NCBI RefSeq assembly: GCF_002209355.2
Contig: NZ_CP106855.1
Span: 1,116,001 to 1,180,000, forward strand
DNA length: 64,000 bases
Source of the DNA: Bdellovibrio sp. SKB1291214
GTDB taxonomy: Bacteria; Bdellovibrionota; Bdellovibrionia; Bdellovibrionales; Bdellovibrionaceae
Direction: 5' to 3'
The position numbers were made by a program, and so were the translations under genes. The notes below the pieces were generated by a model. The model saw only the letters and a list, made by a program, of their open reading frames with translations, ran no database searches and was not told the origin of the DNA. This document shows positions 24,066-33,524 of the stretch, piece by piece; the stretch's first letter is position 1, and the number at the start of each line of letters is the position of its first letter.

Positions 24066-24848
24066 TTACTCGTGTTCAGCATCAGAAGGCGGAGAGGTGA
24101 TAGATAAGTTCGAAATTCTTTCGAGCGCACGAATGACAATCACGTTCTTTAAACCCGGATAACCACGTCTTTCTCGAGTGAGCTGCGCCTCTTCCTCTGT
24201 CGCCATTCTGTAATCGAAACGTGCATAAGGGTCGCCAAATCCTAAACGAGCAATGATGTTGTCCTTGGACGCATGATTATAAAAGCCCGTGAAGAAATCG
24301 AATCGCCCTTGTCCTAAAATGCGGGCTCCCCGATCACGAATAATTACGAAACCATCGTGTGTACTTCCATCTGGCATAGGAGCTCCGACTAAGCGAGGAA
24401 CAAATACAACCTCACCTGCCTTATAGATCGAAAGATCTGCCGCCACCGTGTAGTACGGATCTAAACAAGCAGAATTTACTCCATATCCAAAAGGGCATTT
24501 GCGTAAGTCCACCTCGACAAATCGAGGAATGTCTTTGATGCGAGAATGATAATTGAAAGAGCGAACACTGCCTGCTTTATCAACAAAACAGGAACCTTCG
24601 ATCAGACAACGGTCAAAATCCTTAGTACAAATCGAGGTAAGGATTTTCCCGTCTGGAGTGAGCATGTCCTTCATCTCTTCTTGAGTACATTTAGCCGAAT
24701 CGAAATGGACGGTGGGCTTGTAGTAAATCGACGGAGATAGCAGCTCAGCATCACCCTCCATGACCTTCGTTTGGGCACAGGATACTAGATGAAGCATGAA
24801 AATCGCCACTGCAGCCGCGTGTGAAACAAAATTCAGTTTAATTTTCAT
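24066..24848 (-). CDS. Lipoprotein with 3D (MltA-like) domain
   Basis: A 260-residue lipoprotein. The signal ends in LVSC, so the lipid is on that cysteine. The C-terminal half holds a 3D domain, the double-psi barrel of MltA and Rpf-related murein hydrolases: TVAADLSIYKAGEVVFVP, then GFVIIRDRGARILGQGRFDFFTGF with the aspartates that name the domain. The domain acts on peptidoglycan, so this is probably a wall-modifying enzyme at the membrane surface. Six cysteines in the middle (KC, SIC, RC, GSC, KC, AC) suggest disulfides. Of the ATGs at 24866, 24851 and 24848, the last is four bases from GGAGG and is chosen. Confidence 0.8.
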   Translation of the reverse strand: MKIKLNFVSHAAAVAIFMLHLVSCAQTKVMEGDAELLSPSIYYKPTVHFDSAKCTQEEMKDMLTPDGKILTSICTKDFDRCLIEGSCFVDKAGSVRSFNYHSRIKDIPRFVEVDLRKCPFGYGVNSACLDPYYTVAADLSIYKAGEVVFVPRLVGAPMPDGSTHDGFVIIRDRGARILGQGRFDFFTGFYNHASKDNIIARLGFGDPYARFDYRMATEEEAQLTRERRGYPGLKNVIVIRALERISNLSITSPPSDAEHE

Positions 24849-24908
24849 CATACCTCCCAAGCTCATCGTTACTTATTCATAACCATTCCCCATTAAAATT
24901 TCACTCCC

Positions 24909-24950
24909 GCAGACAAAAGACAAATTACAAGGCACGAACAATTTGTCTGC
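24909..24950. repeat. Inverted repeat between the 3D lipoprotein and the hybrid kinase genes
   Basis: GCAGACAAA and TTTGTCTGC are separated by 24 bases and overlap a second pair, GACAAATT/AATTTGTC. It sits midway in the divergent intergenic region and could be an operator for both genes. Confidence 0.45.
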
Positions 24951-25087
24951 ACTCTGAAAGTGACATGCTTCAGCACGGTTACAAATGCACAACAACCATA
25001 GAAAAACGACCTGTTTTCAGAGAGAGAAACAAGTACTCGTTGATTGAATTGGATTCACTCTGTACTACTAAATTGAAGGCAACAAAA

Positions 25088-27790
25088 ATGACATTACGTT
25101 TGAGAATTTTCCTATTCAATTTAGTCTCGGTATTCCTGGCTACCTTTGTTGTTGCCTTGATCGGTCTTAAAATCGTGGAATCGACGATTGTTGATAGTAC
25201 TTATGAGCGCCTGACTCAAATCCGTATTGCCAAAACGACAGCTATCGAAAACTATTTCCGCGATTTACAGATGGCGATTAATTTAATTTCCTCGCATGAG
25301 TTAACTGACAACTTGCTGACTTCATCCAGCGCAGAGTCCTTCCCTGAGTTCCGCCGTTTGCTAGATAACTATGTGTTAGATTTCAATATCTATGACATGG
25401 CATTGATAAATCCTGAGGGCCGAGTTCTCTACACGACCCGTAAAGATTTCGACGACGGCATTTCTGTTTTTGATGAGACTCCAGGAACCGCGAAATTGAA
25501 AGCCCTTTTCAATTGGGCCCAAAAGGCTCAAGAGGGTTCCACTCTGTTCCTGGATTTTGAAAAAGACCCCGTTAGCGTAAAATTCACGACAGGGTATGTG
25601 GCGTCCCCGATCATTCGTTCAGGAAAATTCCTGGGCGCAGTGGTGATTAAAATTTCGATCTCCGAAATTGATCGTATCACCAGTGATAACTTTGCTTGGG
25701 CCACGCACGGGATGGGCCAAACGGGTGAAACCTTGATTTACGGCGAGGACTGGAGCTTACGTAATACAGGTCGTTTCCGCACGGAAGATACCGAAGGTAC
25801 GACGACGGCCCAAAACACCCCAACAAGCAACCGCGGTGACGAAGACATTAAGAAAATCGAAAACCTCAGCGAGGTTCGCGAGCTTGGAACCGATTATAGA
25901 ACTCAAAAAGTCATTCGCTCCATTGGGAAAATCTATTTGCCGAATGGCGAGCTTTGGTACATTCAGACTAAGATCGACGAAAGCGAAGCGTTTGCAGTCC
26001 TAGATCGCATCGCTATTGCCTCTAGTGCGGCGGCGGTCCTAATCTTTATCCTGTTCTTTTTTGCGACATTTGCAGCAACCGGAAAAGTCGTCGAACCGAT
26101 TCAGCTATTGACCGATCGCTTAGAAAAGCTAGGAACCAGCAACCTGACTCAAAAAATAAACTATCAATCTCGGGATGAAATCGGGATGCTAGTGACCAAA
26201 TACAACCAGCTTGCGGATCGTTTGGAAACCACAACAGTATCCAAGGAATTCCTTGATAGCGTTATTCAATCGATCAAGGCCTTCCTCTTTATCGTGAAGG
26301 TTATCCATCACGATGACTGGCGCCAATCTTCGTATATGATTTCACAGGCGAATGAATACGCTTTGAAGTTGTTGGGGCTTTCTCCGAATCAAGTTTCTCA
26401 AGTCGATTTAAAAAACCTGATCCACGCGCAACCCGAATTTAAAAACTATACGTGGCTTTTACAAACTCGTCACAGTATCCAGGCCGAGATCACCAATGTT
26501 GACGGTCACCGCATCCCGATTCTTATGAACTGGGCGGCGTTGCCAAATCGTACCTCCAAAGATTTAACATTCGTATTCGTTGGAACAGATATCACAGATC
26601 GTATCCAAAGCGAGCAGGCCTTGATCCAAGCCCGAGAGCAAGCGGTCAAAGCATCTCAAGCAAAATCAGAGTTCTTGGCACGTATGTCTCATGAAATCCG
26701 CACGCCTCTGAATGCGATCATCGGTATTACGGATATCTTGTCAGAGTCCGATCTAAAACCCGAGCAATCTCAGCTGGTTCAGGTTTGTGCGAATGCGGGC
26801 GAAAATTTGCTTTCATTGATCAATGATATTCTGGATATTTCAAAGATCGAGGCCCGCGAAGTTCGTATCGAAAAAATTGCCTTCGATCTGATTTCTACGA
26901 CCAAGAACATTTGCGACATCTTGAAACAAAAAGCATCCGAACGGAATTTAGACTTCAAGCTGTCCGTGAATTTACAAGGAGAGCGCCCTCATATCATTGG
27001 GGACCCGACTCGTTTACGCCAAATTCTATTTAACCTTATCGGTAATGCCATCAAGTTCACGCAATCTGGCGAGATTGCGGTGAACGTTGATTTCGAAGAT
27101 GATTCTAAGAAAAGCGTTCGCTTCCAAATCCGCGATACAGGAACTGGGATCCCACAAGATAAGCAGCACTTGTTATTCCAAAACTTTGTACAGGCTGACA
27201 GCTCGATCACTCGTAAATTCGGTGGTAGCGGTTTAGGTCTGACGATCTCTAAGAACTTAGTAGAGCTTATGGGCGGTCGCATATGGTTCGACAGCCGCGA
27301 AGGCAAGGGCAGTACTTTCTCGTTCACAATTCCTTACGTACCAACGGATTCAGTGATTGAAATACCTCGTCCATTTGAAAAAAGTGAAGTTCCGCAAATC
27401 ACTCAAAATGTAAACCGCAATGGTCGCATCTTGATCGTTGACGACACAGAAGATAACCGTTTCCTGTTACTAACGTATTTAAAGAAATATCCATTCGATA
27501 TTGTTCAAGCTGAGAACGGAGAAGTTGCCGTCGATAAAGCCACAAACGAAAGCTTTGATTTGATTTTGATGGACATACAGATGCCTGTCATGGACGGCTA
27601 TGTGGCGACACGTAAGATCCGCGAATGGGAAAAGAATCAAAAGCACAAGCCCACACCGATCATCGCTGTCAGTGCCAACGCGATGACAGAGGATATTCAA
27701 AAATCACTGGATGCGGGTTGCACAGAGCACTTAACTAAGCCCGTTAAAAAGACCGCGCTGCTTGAGATGGTTCAGCGCTATACAATCTAA
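25088..27790 (+). CDS. Hybrid sensor histidine kinase, membrane-bound
   Basis: About 900 residues. Membrane helix 1 (about 6-28), a periplasmic Cache-type sensor domain (about 30-300), membrane helix 2 (about 306-330), HAMP linker (EPIQLLTDRLEKLGTSNLTQK), a PAS-like domain (about 385-515), then HisKA with H535 in RMSHEIRTPLNA, an HATPase domain (NLIGNAIKFTQSG, DTGTGIP, GSGLGLTISK) and a C-terminal receiver with D829 in LILMDIQMPVMDG. It senses an outside signal and passes phosphate from His to its own Asp, so a further phosphotransfer protein is expected elsewhere. ATG 25088 begins the first helix. An ATG-started 41-residue extension from 24965 is polar and lacks a ribosome site. Convergent with the ThiQ-like gene, seven bases away. 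Confidence 0.92.
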   Translation: MTLRLRIFLFNLVSVFLATFVVALIGLKIVESTIVDSTYERLTQIRIAKTTAIENYFRDLQMAINLISSHELTDNLLTSSSAESFPEFRRLLDNYVLDFNIYDMALINPEGRVLYTTRKDFDDGISVFDETPGTAKLKALFNWAQKAQEGSTLFLDFEKDPVSVKFTTGYVASPIIRSGKFLGAVVIKISISEIDRITSDNFAWATHGMGQTGETLIYGEDWSLRNTGRFRTEDTEGTTTAQNTPTSNRGDEDIKKIENLSEVRELGTDYRTQKVIRSIGKIYLPNGELWYIQTKIDESEAFAVLDRIAIASSAAAVLIFILFFFATFAATGKVVEPIQLLTDRLEKLGTSNLTQKINYQSRDEIGMLVTKYNQLADRLETTTVSKEFLDSVIQSIKAFLFIVKVIHHDDWRQSSYMISQANEYALKLLGLSPNQVSQVDLKNLIHAQPEFKNYTWLLQTRHSIQAEITNVDGHRIPILMNWAALPNRTSKDLTFVFVGTDITDRIQSEQALIQAREQAVKASQAKSEFLARMSHEIRTPLNAIIGITDILSESDLKPEQSQLVQVCANAGENLLSLINDILDISKIEAREVRIEKIAFDLISTTKNICDILKQKASERNLDFKLSVNLQGERPHIIGDPTRLRQILFNLIGNAIKFTQSGEIAVNVDFEDDSKKSVRFQIRDTGTGIPQDKQHLLFQNFVQADSSITRKFGGSGLGLTISKNLVELMGGRIWFDSREGKGSTFSFTIPYVPTDSVIEIPRPFEKSEVPQITQNVNRNGRILIVDDTEDNRFLLLTYLKKYPFDIVQAENGEVAVDKATNESFDLILMDIQMPVMDGYVATRKIREWEKNQKHKPTPIIAVSANAMTEDIQKSLDAGCTEHLTKPVKKTALLEMVQRYTI

Positions 27791-27797
27791 TAAAAAT

Positions 27798-28439
27798 TTA
27801 ACTTTCTGAAATGATCGACCCATTGCGGATATAGAAGACTTTATTCGCAAGAACTTCGATGTCTTTGGGATCGTGTGTGACCAACAGGGTTGGAATTTTT
27901 TCGGCTTCGATCACTGATTTTACCAAACGACGACTATCCTCGCGCAGCTCTTGATCCAACGCCGAGAATGGCTCATCCAATAGCAATAAACGAGGCTCCC
28001 CGATTATTGCCCGAGCGATCGCTACACGTTGTTTTTCCCCGCCCGAAATGATCGAAGCTGATCTTTCCAGGAAAGATTCCATTTTCAAACTCTGTGTCAG
28101 GTCTTTTAAACGGGTGCGAACTTTTTCTTCTGAAATGCCGCGCGCACGGGCTGCAAATAGAATGTTCTCTTTAGCCGTCATGTGCGGGAAAAGATCTAAA
28201 GTTTGAAACACAACTCCTAGGCGTCGATCGGGAGTTTTCAATTTTGCTAAATCCTGGTTATCGAAAGTCCATTTCATTCCAGGACAGTCTTCTAACCCCA
28301 ATAGCATTCTAAATACGGTGGTTTTTCCAGAACCCGAGGGGCCCGACAAAACAGTTACTCCCTGATCAAGGATTTCCCAGCGAGGAATGTCTATTTTGAA
28401 GTCTCCATAATCACGACGTAAGTTTTCGACGAAGGACAC
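27798..28439 (-). CDS. ABC transporter ATPase, ThiQ-like
   Basis: A 213-residue ATP-binding subunit. Walker A is GPSGSGKTT, the Q-loop is VVFQTLDLFP, the signature is ISGGEKQRVAIARA, Walker B is LLLLDEPFSALD and the switch histidine is in VTHDP. The short length without a regulatory C-terminal domain matches ThiQ-type ATPases. GTG at 28439 is preceded by GGGGGGAA and overlaps the permease gene by 29 bases. It powers the permease encoded just upstream. Confidence 0.88.
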   Translation of the reverse strand: MSFVENLRRDYGDFKIDIPRWEILDQGVTVLSGPSGSGKTTVFRMLLGLEDCPGMKWTFDNQDLAKLKTPDRRLGVVFQTLDLFPHMTAKENILFAARARGISEEKVRTRLKDLTQSLKMESFLERSASIISGGEKQRVAIARAIIGEPRLLLLDEPFSALDQELREDSRRLVKSVIEAEKIPTLLVTHDPKDIEVLANKVFYIRNGSIISES

Positions 28440-29871
28440 GGCTTCCCCCCACACATAAAGAAAAACAAATAATACCAGCAACAACGATCAACAGACTTAA
28501 CACTGTGGCTTGGTTTAGGCGATAACTCGACATCAAAGTTTCAGTCATCATCGCAATGCTTAAATCACGATGAGCCAGAATACGTGAAACTGCAAAATCA
28601 CCACATGCCCATACGGCACCGATGCCAGCAAGCACTCCTGCCCGAGCGGAAATCTGCGGGAACATAACCTCTTTAAAAATCTGATTTGGCGAAGCACCCA
28701 TGGCATAGGCCACATTTAACTGGGATTGCAAAGAGCGAAGTTCGCTATCCCATCCCATGCGAAACAAACCGTTTAAGCTTAATAACACCAATGCCACCGG
28801 AATTTTGATAAAGGGATAAAAGCTTTCATTGGGAGTCAGGATCAAAAGACAGAAACAAGCCAATGAGGTACTGGGTGCCACGTAACCGTTCAAAAATTTT
28901 TCAAACCAAGGTTTTGGCCAGCAGTAGGCAATTAACATCAACCCCGCGTAACACAAAACACCTACCGTCATGCCAATGACGATACTACCTAAAAAACTCC
29001 AAATAAGAGCAGACTGATATTCATACAGCGTCGACATCATGCCAAATCCAGCGATCAAACCTTGAACATATCCTGTTAGATACATCAAGGAAATCGCAAT
29101 TATAATAGCGATGCCCGACTTCATACGAAGCAGACTTAAATTTGCATAACGAGTGGCAAGACTGCCTTTTCCTTGGGTTACGATCAGGGAAAGACTAAAA
29201 ATAAAGATCGACTGGATCGCTGCCAAAAAAACTGCGCTCCCCCAATCACTGCTTAAACGAATTTTCTCATAAATCAGAACTTCGATCGTTGTTCCTTTTC
29301 CGCCGCCCACTATTAAAGGAACAGAGAAGCTACCAAAACACACCACAAAGATGAAAAGGCCTAATAGCCACAGATCTTTTTTCAGCATGGGAAGCAAACC
29401 GCGTGTAATAAATTGGAAGCGGCTGGCACCTTCAACGTAGGAAAGCTCGGCGACTCCGCCAACTTTGTTCTCAATAACAGCGGTAAATAGGACTGCGACC
29501 AAACCAAAGTTCATGACCGTATGAACCAAGGCAATTCCTATTATACCCATGGGAAATGGATCAACCACATTTAATACGGATAGCAGGATGAAAAGTGGCG
29601 GCAAGAAATTCGGAACCAGACACAGAACTTCCAAGACCAAACGCAAACGATTTTTCCCTGACGAAAAATTCAAAATACCAAAGGTAGCCCAAACACCTAG
29701 GAGCAGCGAGCATACAGATGACAGTAGAGCTTGAAAGACTGTGTTTTTAAAAGCCCAAACAAGCTCTGCCAATTCTGGAACTTGCTGAGGACTGAATTGC
29801 GTCAGCAAGAACAGAAAGGGAAATAGCAGAAACAAAACCAGAGCTATGCGGAGAATTTTGCGCAAACTCAA
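28411..29871 (-). CDS. ABC transporter permease, two fused membrane domains (ThiP-like)
   Basis: About 486 residues with 12 or so membrane helices in two homologous halves, as in ThiP and FbpB-type permeases. The EAA loops are LSYVEGASRFQFITRGLLPML (first half, about residue 145-165) and NVAYAMGASPNQIFKEVMFP (second half). The start is probably TTG at 29871: it overlaps the substrate-binding protein stop as TTGA and GAGG lies eight bases ahead. Another TTG at 29901 gives a longer version. It forms the membrane pore for the substrate caught by the binding protein. Confidence 0.85.
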   Translation of the reverse strand: MSLRKILRIALVLFLLFPFLFLLTQFSPQQVPELAELVWAFKNTVFQALLSSVCSLLLGVWATFGILNFSSGKNRLRLVLEVLCLVPNFLPPLFILLSVLNVVDPFPMGIIGIALVHTVMNFGLVAVLFTAVIENKVGGVAELSYVEGASRFQFITRGLLPMLKKDLWLLGLFIFVVCFGSFSVPLIVGGGKGTTIEVLIYEKIRLSSDWGSAVFLAAIQSIFIFSLSLIVTQGKGSLATRYANLSLLRMKSGIAIIIAISLMYLTGYVQGLIAGFGMMSTLYEYQSALIWSFLGSIVIGMTVGVLCYAGLMLIAYCWPKPWFEKFLNGYVAPSTSLACFCLLILTPNESFYPFIKIPVALVLLSLNGLFRMGWDSELRSLQSQLNVAYAMGASPNQIFKEVMFPQISARAGVLAGIGAVWACGDFAVSRILAHRDLSIAMMTETLMSSYRLNQATVLSLLIVVAGIICFSLCVGGSRVLRRKLTS

Positions 29872-30908
29872 TTGAGAGCGCCTCGACGTACTTCGGTCCA
29901 ACGCTTCAACAAGCGATCCACTTCAGACGTAGATAAGATTTCGAACTTAGGTAAAGATTTGTATTCTGGAACTGCCGCGAATGGAGTGCCCTCTCGAACA
30001 CCTTTCATCACTGGCATCATATAGTTTTTTTCCATAATAAACTTTTGACCTTGAGTCGAAAGCATCAGATTTACGAATTTTTCAGCCAACTCGCAGTGAC
30101 GACAGAATTCTGGAATACCAACAAATTCAAACTGTACTGGCAGTGGTTCCTCAAAAACGAGGGCTTGGTAGTCTTTCTTTTTTTCTTCAATTTCATGATA
30201 CAAAGGTGACGTCACATAGGAATAGGCAAGTTTCGTTTGCTTACTGGTGAACAATCCATATGCCGCTGACCATGTGGGAGAAAAGCTGTGAACTTGGGGC
30301 ATTAATTTTTGCAAGAATTCGAAAGCTTCGTCTTCGCCTTTGGACTTTACTAACCAGTATAAGAACTGCATGCCCGGTGAACTGGTGCGCGGATCTTCCA
30401 AGGATATTTTTTTCGTTAATTCAGGATCTAAAAGATCGTCGATCTTAGAGGGGTTTTTCTTAAGTTCCCCCGAACGCATCACAAAGGTCAATGCACCCCA
30501 GTCATAGGGAACAAAAAAGTTGTTCGCCAAAGCAGGCTTTACCACTTCGTAAACATTCAAATCACCCAAGCTCATCTTGCGCCATTGCTGTTCAGAAGTT
30601 GCTTTGGAAATGTCGAATTGATCAAGGCCCACAACAAGGTCTGCACCTAAGCTTTCGCCCTCGATTTTCAAACGTTGAAGTAAGATTCCAGAATCGCTGC
30701 CTTCGATAAACTCCACTTTACAGTTACAAGTTTTTTCAAACTCAGCTTTTAAAAGTGGTCCTGGGCCATAGCGCCCGGTGAAGGATGAATAACCAAACAC
30801 ACGCAGGGTTGGGACGGAGGCTGTCGTAGAATTAGTTTCGGTGCGGTTTAAGACCGCTAAAAATAGTCCTAAAAAAACAATGGCGATAAAGACGATAAAG
30901 TTTTTCAT
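29868..30908 (-). CDS. ABC substrate-binding protein, ThiB/TbpA-like (thiamine type)
   Basis: A 346-residue periplasmic binding protein with an N-terminal membrane anchor or signal helix (NFIVFIAIVFLGLFLAVL). The mature part shows the pattern of ThiB/TbpA: LRVFGYSSFTGRYGPGP, LLQRLKIEG, ADLVVGLDQ, FVPYDWGALTFV and WSAAYGLFTSKQTKLAYSYVTSP, each aligning with the thiamine-binding protein by memory. Thiamine, its phosphate or a related compound is the likely ligand. Iron or polyamine binders share the fold, so it is not proven. No TPP riboswitch was found upstream. ATG 30908 follows the DoxX-like gene stop by only five bases. Confidence 0.82.
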   Translation of the reverse strand: MKNFIVFIAIVFLGLFLAVLNRTETNSTTASVPTLRVFGYSSFTGRYGPGPLLKAEFEKTCNCKVEFIEGSDSGILLQRLKIEGESLGADLVVGLDQFDISKATSEQQWRKMSLGDLNVYEVVKPALANNFFVPYDWGALTFVMRSGELKKNPSKIDDLLDPELTKKISLEDPRTSSPGMQFLYWLVKSKGEDEAFEFLQKLMPQVHSFSPTWSAAYGLFTSKQTKLAYSYVTSPLYHEIEEKKKDYQALVFEEPLPVQFEFVGIPEFCRHCELAEKFVNLMLSTQGQKFIMEKNYMMPVMKGVREGTPFAAVPEYKSLPKFEILSTSEVDRLLKRWTEVRRGALN

Positions 30909-30913
30909 AACGG

Positions 30914-31396
30914 CTACCACCAAATACCGCGGCGGCGTTTAAAGAAATAATAATCCAGTCCCAAGCAGCGACCAGCGCCCACCCAAGCCAGGATCAAATG
31001 AATAGCTAAAAATGTTTTGTAAAAATCTTCGTGTCCTGGGCCGGAAATGAAAAGCATGGTCACGCACAAAAGCATGGCAATGATGGCAATCGGACGAACC
31101 ACGTAACCAATGATGTAGGAAATCGCAATGGCGAATTCTAACCCGACGATAATAAAGGCCACTGTTTGCCAGTTCGGAATCATTTGCGCACTCGCAAAAA
31201 TTTTAAACCAATTCGGAGCGTGGCTAGATGGCAACCACTCGGCAATTTGATCTGCGATACGAGGACGAGTTAAAAAATCGCCGCGATATTTTTGCAAAGC
31301 TTGTTCTAAATAGTAATAACCCAGGAATATTCTTAAAAAAGAAATGGGCAGAAGATGTCCTACGTATTTAACGCTCTCAAAGAATGAAACAAACAT
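30914..31396 (-). CDS. DoxX-family membrane protein
   Basis: A 160-residue protein with four predicted membrane helices, built like DoxX/MauE proteins: ISFLRIFLGYYYLEQALQKY at the front, then AFIIVGLEFAIAISYIIGY, IAIIAMLLCVTMLF and FLAIHLILAWVGAGRCLGLDYYF. DoxX proteins sit in the inner membrane and are linked to thiol or quinone redox chemistry. Start 31396 begins the first amphipathic segment. The frame extends further upstream into nth, but that part is charged. Its place just before the ThiB-like gene suggests it belongs to the same transcript. Confidence 0.78.
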   Translation of the reverse strand: MFVSFFESVKYVGHLLPISFLRIFLGYYYLEQALQKYRGDFLTRPRIADQIAEWLPSSHAPNWFKIFASAQMIPNWQTVAFIIVGLEFAIAISYIIGYVVRPIAIIAMLLCVTMLFISGPGHEDFYKTFLAIHLILAWVGAGRCLGLDYYFFKRRRGIWW

Positions 31397-31409
31397 GAGA
31401 CCATTGTGC

Positions 31410-32069
31410 CTAGACTCCCCGCTTCGGGCAAGTTGTCTCAAGGAAGCAGTGTTCGCAATTTGGTTTTCTCGCCTTACAGATAGCTCGACCATGAGAAATC
31501 AAAAGATGCGATAACAAAATCCAATCTTCTTCTGGCACCACTTTGCACAATATCTTTTCAATTTGGATGGCGTTTTCAGTTTTTACCCATCCCAGGCGAT
31601 TTGATAAGCGAGTCACGTGTGTATCTACAACGATGCCACTTGGGATATCGAAAGCATTTCCCAGCACCACGTTAGCCGTTTTGCGCCCCACTCCCGCAAG
31701 CCCGACCAAAGCCTCAAGATCCTGGGGAATTTCACCGTCATATTTTTCGACCAGATCTTTAGAAGCTGATTTTAAATTCTTAGCTTTGTTTTTGAAAAAG
31801 CCCGTCGATCGCACCAGATTTTCCAAAGATTCCAGGGGCGCTTTAGACATCGCCAAAGGCGTAGGATACTTTTTAAATAGCGCAGGGGTGACCATGTTCA
31901 CCCGCTCGTCAGTGCACTGAGCAGATAAAACGGTTGCCACTAATAATTCGAATGGATTTTTATGATCGAGAGCGCAGTGAGCGTCGGGATAATAGCGCTT
32001 TAATAGGGAGATCGTTTGCTCAAGAGGAGCTTTCTTTTTAGTTGTCACCGTCGTTGCCGATAGCTTCAA
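31410..32069 (-). CDS. nth: Endonuclease III (DNA glycosylase/AP lyase)
   Basis: A 219-residue base-excision repair enzyme that removes oxidised pyrimidines. It carries the helix-hairpin-helix LVGLAGVGRKTANVVLG with the catalytic lysine (GRKTA), the catalytic aspartate in VDTHVTRLSNRLGW, and the C-terminal iron-sulfur loop CKARKPNCEHCFLETTC with the family's C-x6-C-x2-C-x5-C spacing. TTG at 32069 is chosen because AAGG is eight bases ahead. GTG at 32048 is possible but has no ribosome site. It overlaps the ferredoxin gene by 32 bases, so the two are coupled, fitting a shared iron-sulfur theme. Confidence 0.92.
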   Translation of the reverse strand: MKLSATTVTTKKKAPLEQTISLLKRYYPDAHCALDHKNPFELLVATVLSAQCTDERVNMVTPALFKKYPTPLAMSKAPLESLENLVRSTGFFKNKAKNLKSASKDLVEKYDGEIPQDLEALVGLAGVGRKTANVVLGNAFDIPSGIVVDTHVTRLSNRLGWVKTENAIQIEKILCKVVPEEDWILLSHLLISHGRAICKARKPNCEHCFLETTCPKRGV

Positions 32070-32274
32070 CCGGACAGCCTTCCATTGCCTCTTTCACAAG
32101 CTCTTGCTCTTCAGGAGACTCCGGTTGCTTAGAAACGAAGGCGTGACCGTCCTCTTCGTGCATGGCGAAGTTATTTGGCGCCGTCAAAACGCAGGCATCG
32201 CAGGCAATACAAGATTGATCCACGAACATCTTACCTGGTTTATTTTCAGACCACTTAGAACTCTTATCAGCCAT
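32038..32274 (-). CDS. Small ferredoxin, single [4Fe-4S] or [3Fe-4S] cluster
   Basis: A 78-residue electron carrier. Cysteines 22, 25 and 28 (CIACDAC) and C67 before proline (EGCPVEAI) make one cluster site. The rest is acidic (ESPEEQELVKEAMEG), as in ferredoxins of the soluble bacterial type. AGGAGA lies before the ATG at 32274. Electron partners are unknown. The gene overlaps nth. Confidence 0.9.
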   Translation of the reverse strand: MADKSSKWSENKPGKMFVDQSCIACDACVLTAPNNFAMHEEDGHAFVSKQPESPEEQELVKEAMEGCPVEAIGNDGDN

Positions 32275-32432
32275 GAGCTTCTCCTAATACGCCCTTAAAT
32301 ATAGGGTAAAACCCCCTTCTGTCAAACTGACCTTCCGGACTTGTGTCGCATTTTCAGGCCCTTATTTGTTGATTCACTGGGGTCGAGGCCCAAATCCCGG
32401 TATTCTAGGAGGGATTGTCAAAAGGAGGGTTC

Positions 32433-33524
32433 ATGGAAGGACCACGTTCGCCTAGGGAAACTGAGCTTCCCCAAGTTTTGGATTTTTTAAATAAAAAACT
32501 ACGCTCGGAAGCTCCTTGGTCCATCGCCGCTGAGTACCCCACCGCATTTACTTCTAACAACTTGCACAATATGCGCATCATTTCTGATGAAGAACGCGTT
32601 CTTTCCCATGCGGTATTGAAACCTCTTATTATTAAGTCCCCACACGTTATCTATAAAGTGGCAGCCATCGGCTCGGTTGTTACTGATGATCAGCATCGCG
32701 GTCAGGGTTTAAGCACGACCGTAATCAAAGACTGCCTAAGATCTGCTCAGGAACAATCCTGTGATATCGCGATTTTATGGACGGATCTTTTCGATTTCTA
32801 TCGCCGTATGGGCTTTGAATTAGCTGGCAGCGAAATCAGCTTCGTCATCGAAGACAATTTCGATATGCCAATTACTAATTTGAGCTACTCCACAGATTCA
32901 AAAGTGGCGCCAGATGCAATTTATCGACTGTACTCGCAACACTCCGTGAATTCTGTGCGATCCATCGAAGAAACTCGTAAATTTTTAAGCATCCCTCAAA
33001 CGCAGATTTACACAGCCTGGGAGCCAAATGGTCAACTTGCTGCCTATGCGATTGAAGGCAAAGGTGTCGATTTAGGTGGTTATATCCACGAATGGGGTGG
33101 CTCGACTTCAAAGCTGCTTTCATTATTAAGCTTTATTCGTGCTAAAAAAGGCACCCCATTTACGATCATTTGTCCTAAACACTCTCAAAACTTGATTCGT
33201 GAGTTGGAAAACCGCGCAGTTACTAAAAACAGCGGCTTTTTGGGCATGATCAAAATCGTCAAATTTGATCAGTTATCGGCAAAAATCAAACGTGCTTTCC
33301 GTGCTGAAGGAGTTGCCGATTTCGTTTTGGAAAAACAAGGTGAGCACTTTGTATTTGGTATCGGTGCCGATCTGTACACAATCAACAGCGAAACGGATAT
33401 GGTTCGTCTGCTGTTCGGCCCGATCGACTATCGTGCGATTGGAATCTTTAAAGAAGAAACAGTAAAGAAGTTTGAAAAAATCATGCCTCTTCAATTGTGG
33501 ATTTGGGGTTGGGATTCTATATGA
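32433..33524 (+). CDS. GNAT-family N-acetyltransferase with C-terminal extra domain
   Basis: About 363 residues. The acetyl-CoA motif A lies at about 78-115: AAIGSVVTDDQHRGQGLSTTVIKDCL, with the R/QxxGxG/A pattern QHRGQGLS, followed by motif B (CDIAILWTDLFDFYRRMGFE). The first 150 residues are the GNAT fold. The rest (about 160-363) is a second alpha/beta domain, as in Eis-type enzymes, but the match is loose. Substrate unknown. AAAGGAGGG lies just before the ATG at 32433. The gene ends ATGA-overlapped with the lipoprotein gene, so the two are coupled. Confidence 0.82.
   Translation: MEGPRSPRETELPQVLDFLNKKLRSEAPWSIAAEYPTAFTSNNLHNMRIISDEERVLSHAVLKPLIIKSPHVIYKVAAIGSVVTDDQHRGQGLSTTVIKDCLRSAQEQSCDIAILWTDLFDFYRRMGFELAGSEISFVIEDNFDMPITNLSYSTDSKVAPDAIYRLYSQHSVNSVRSIEETRKFLSIPQTQIYTAWEPNGQLAAYAIEGKGVDLGGYIHEWGGSTSKLLSLLSFIRAKKGTPFTIICPKHSQNLIRELENRAVTKNSGFLGMIKIVKFDQLSAKIKRAFRAEGVADFVLEKQGEHFVFGIGADLYTINSETDMVRLLFGPIDYRAIGIFKEETVKKFEKIMPLQLWIWGWDSI

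Noticed and set aside
30909-32300. TPP riboswitch before the ThiBPQ-like genes
   Set aside because: No CUGAGA or related conserved segment is seen, and the genes are joined to nth and ferredoxin by short or overlapping junctions.
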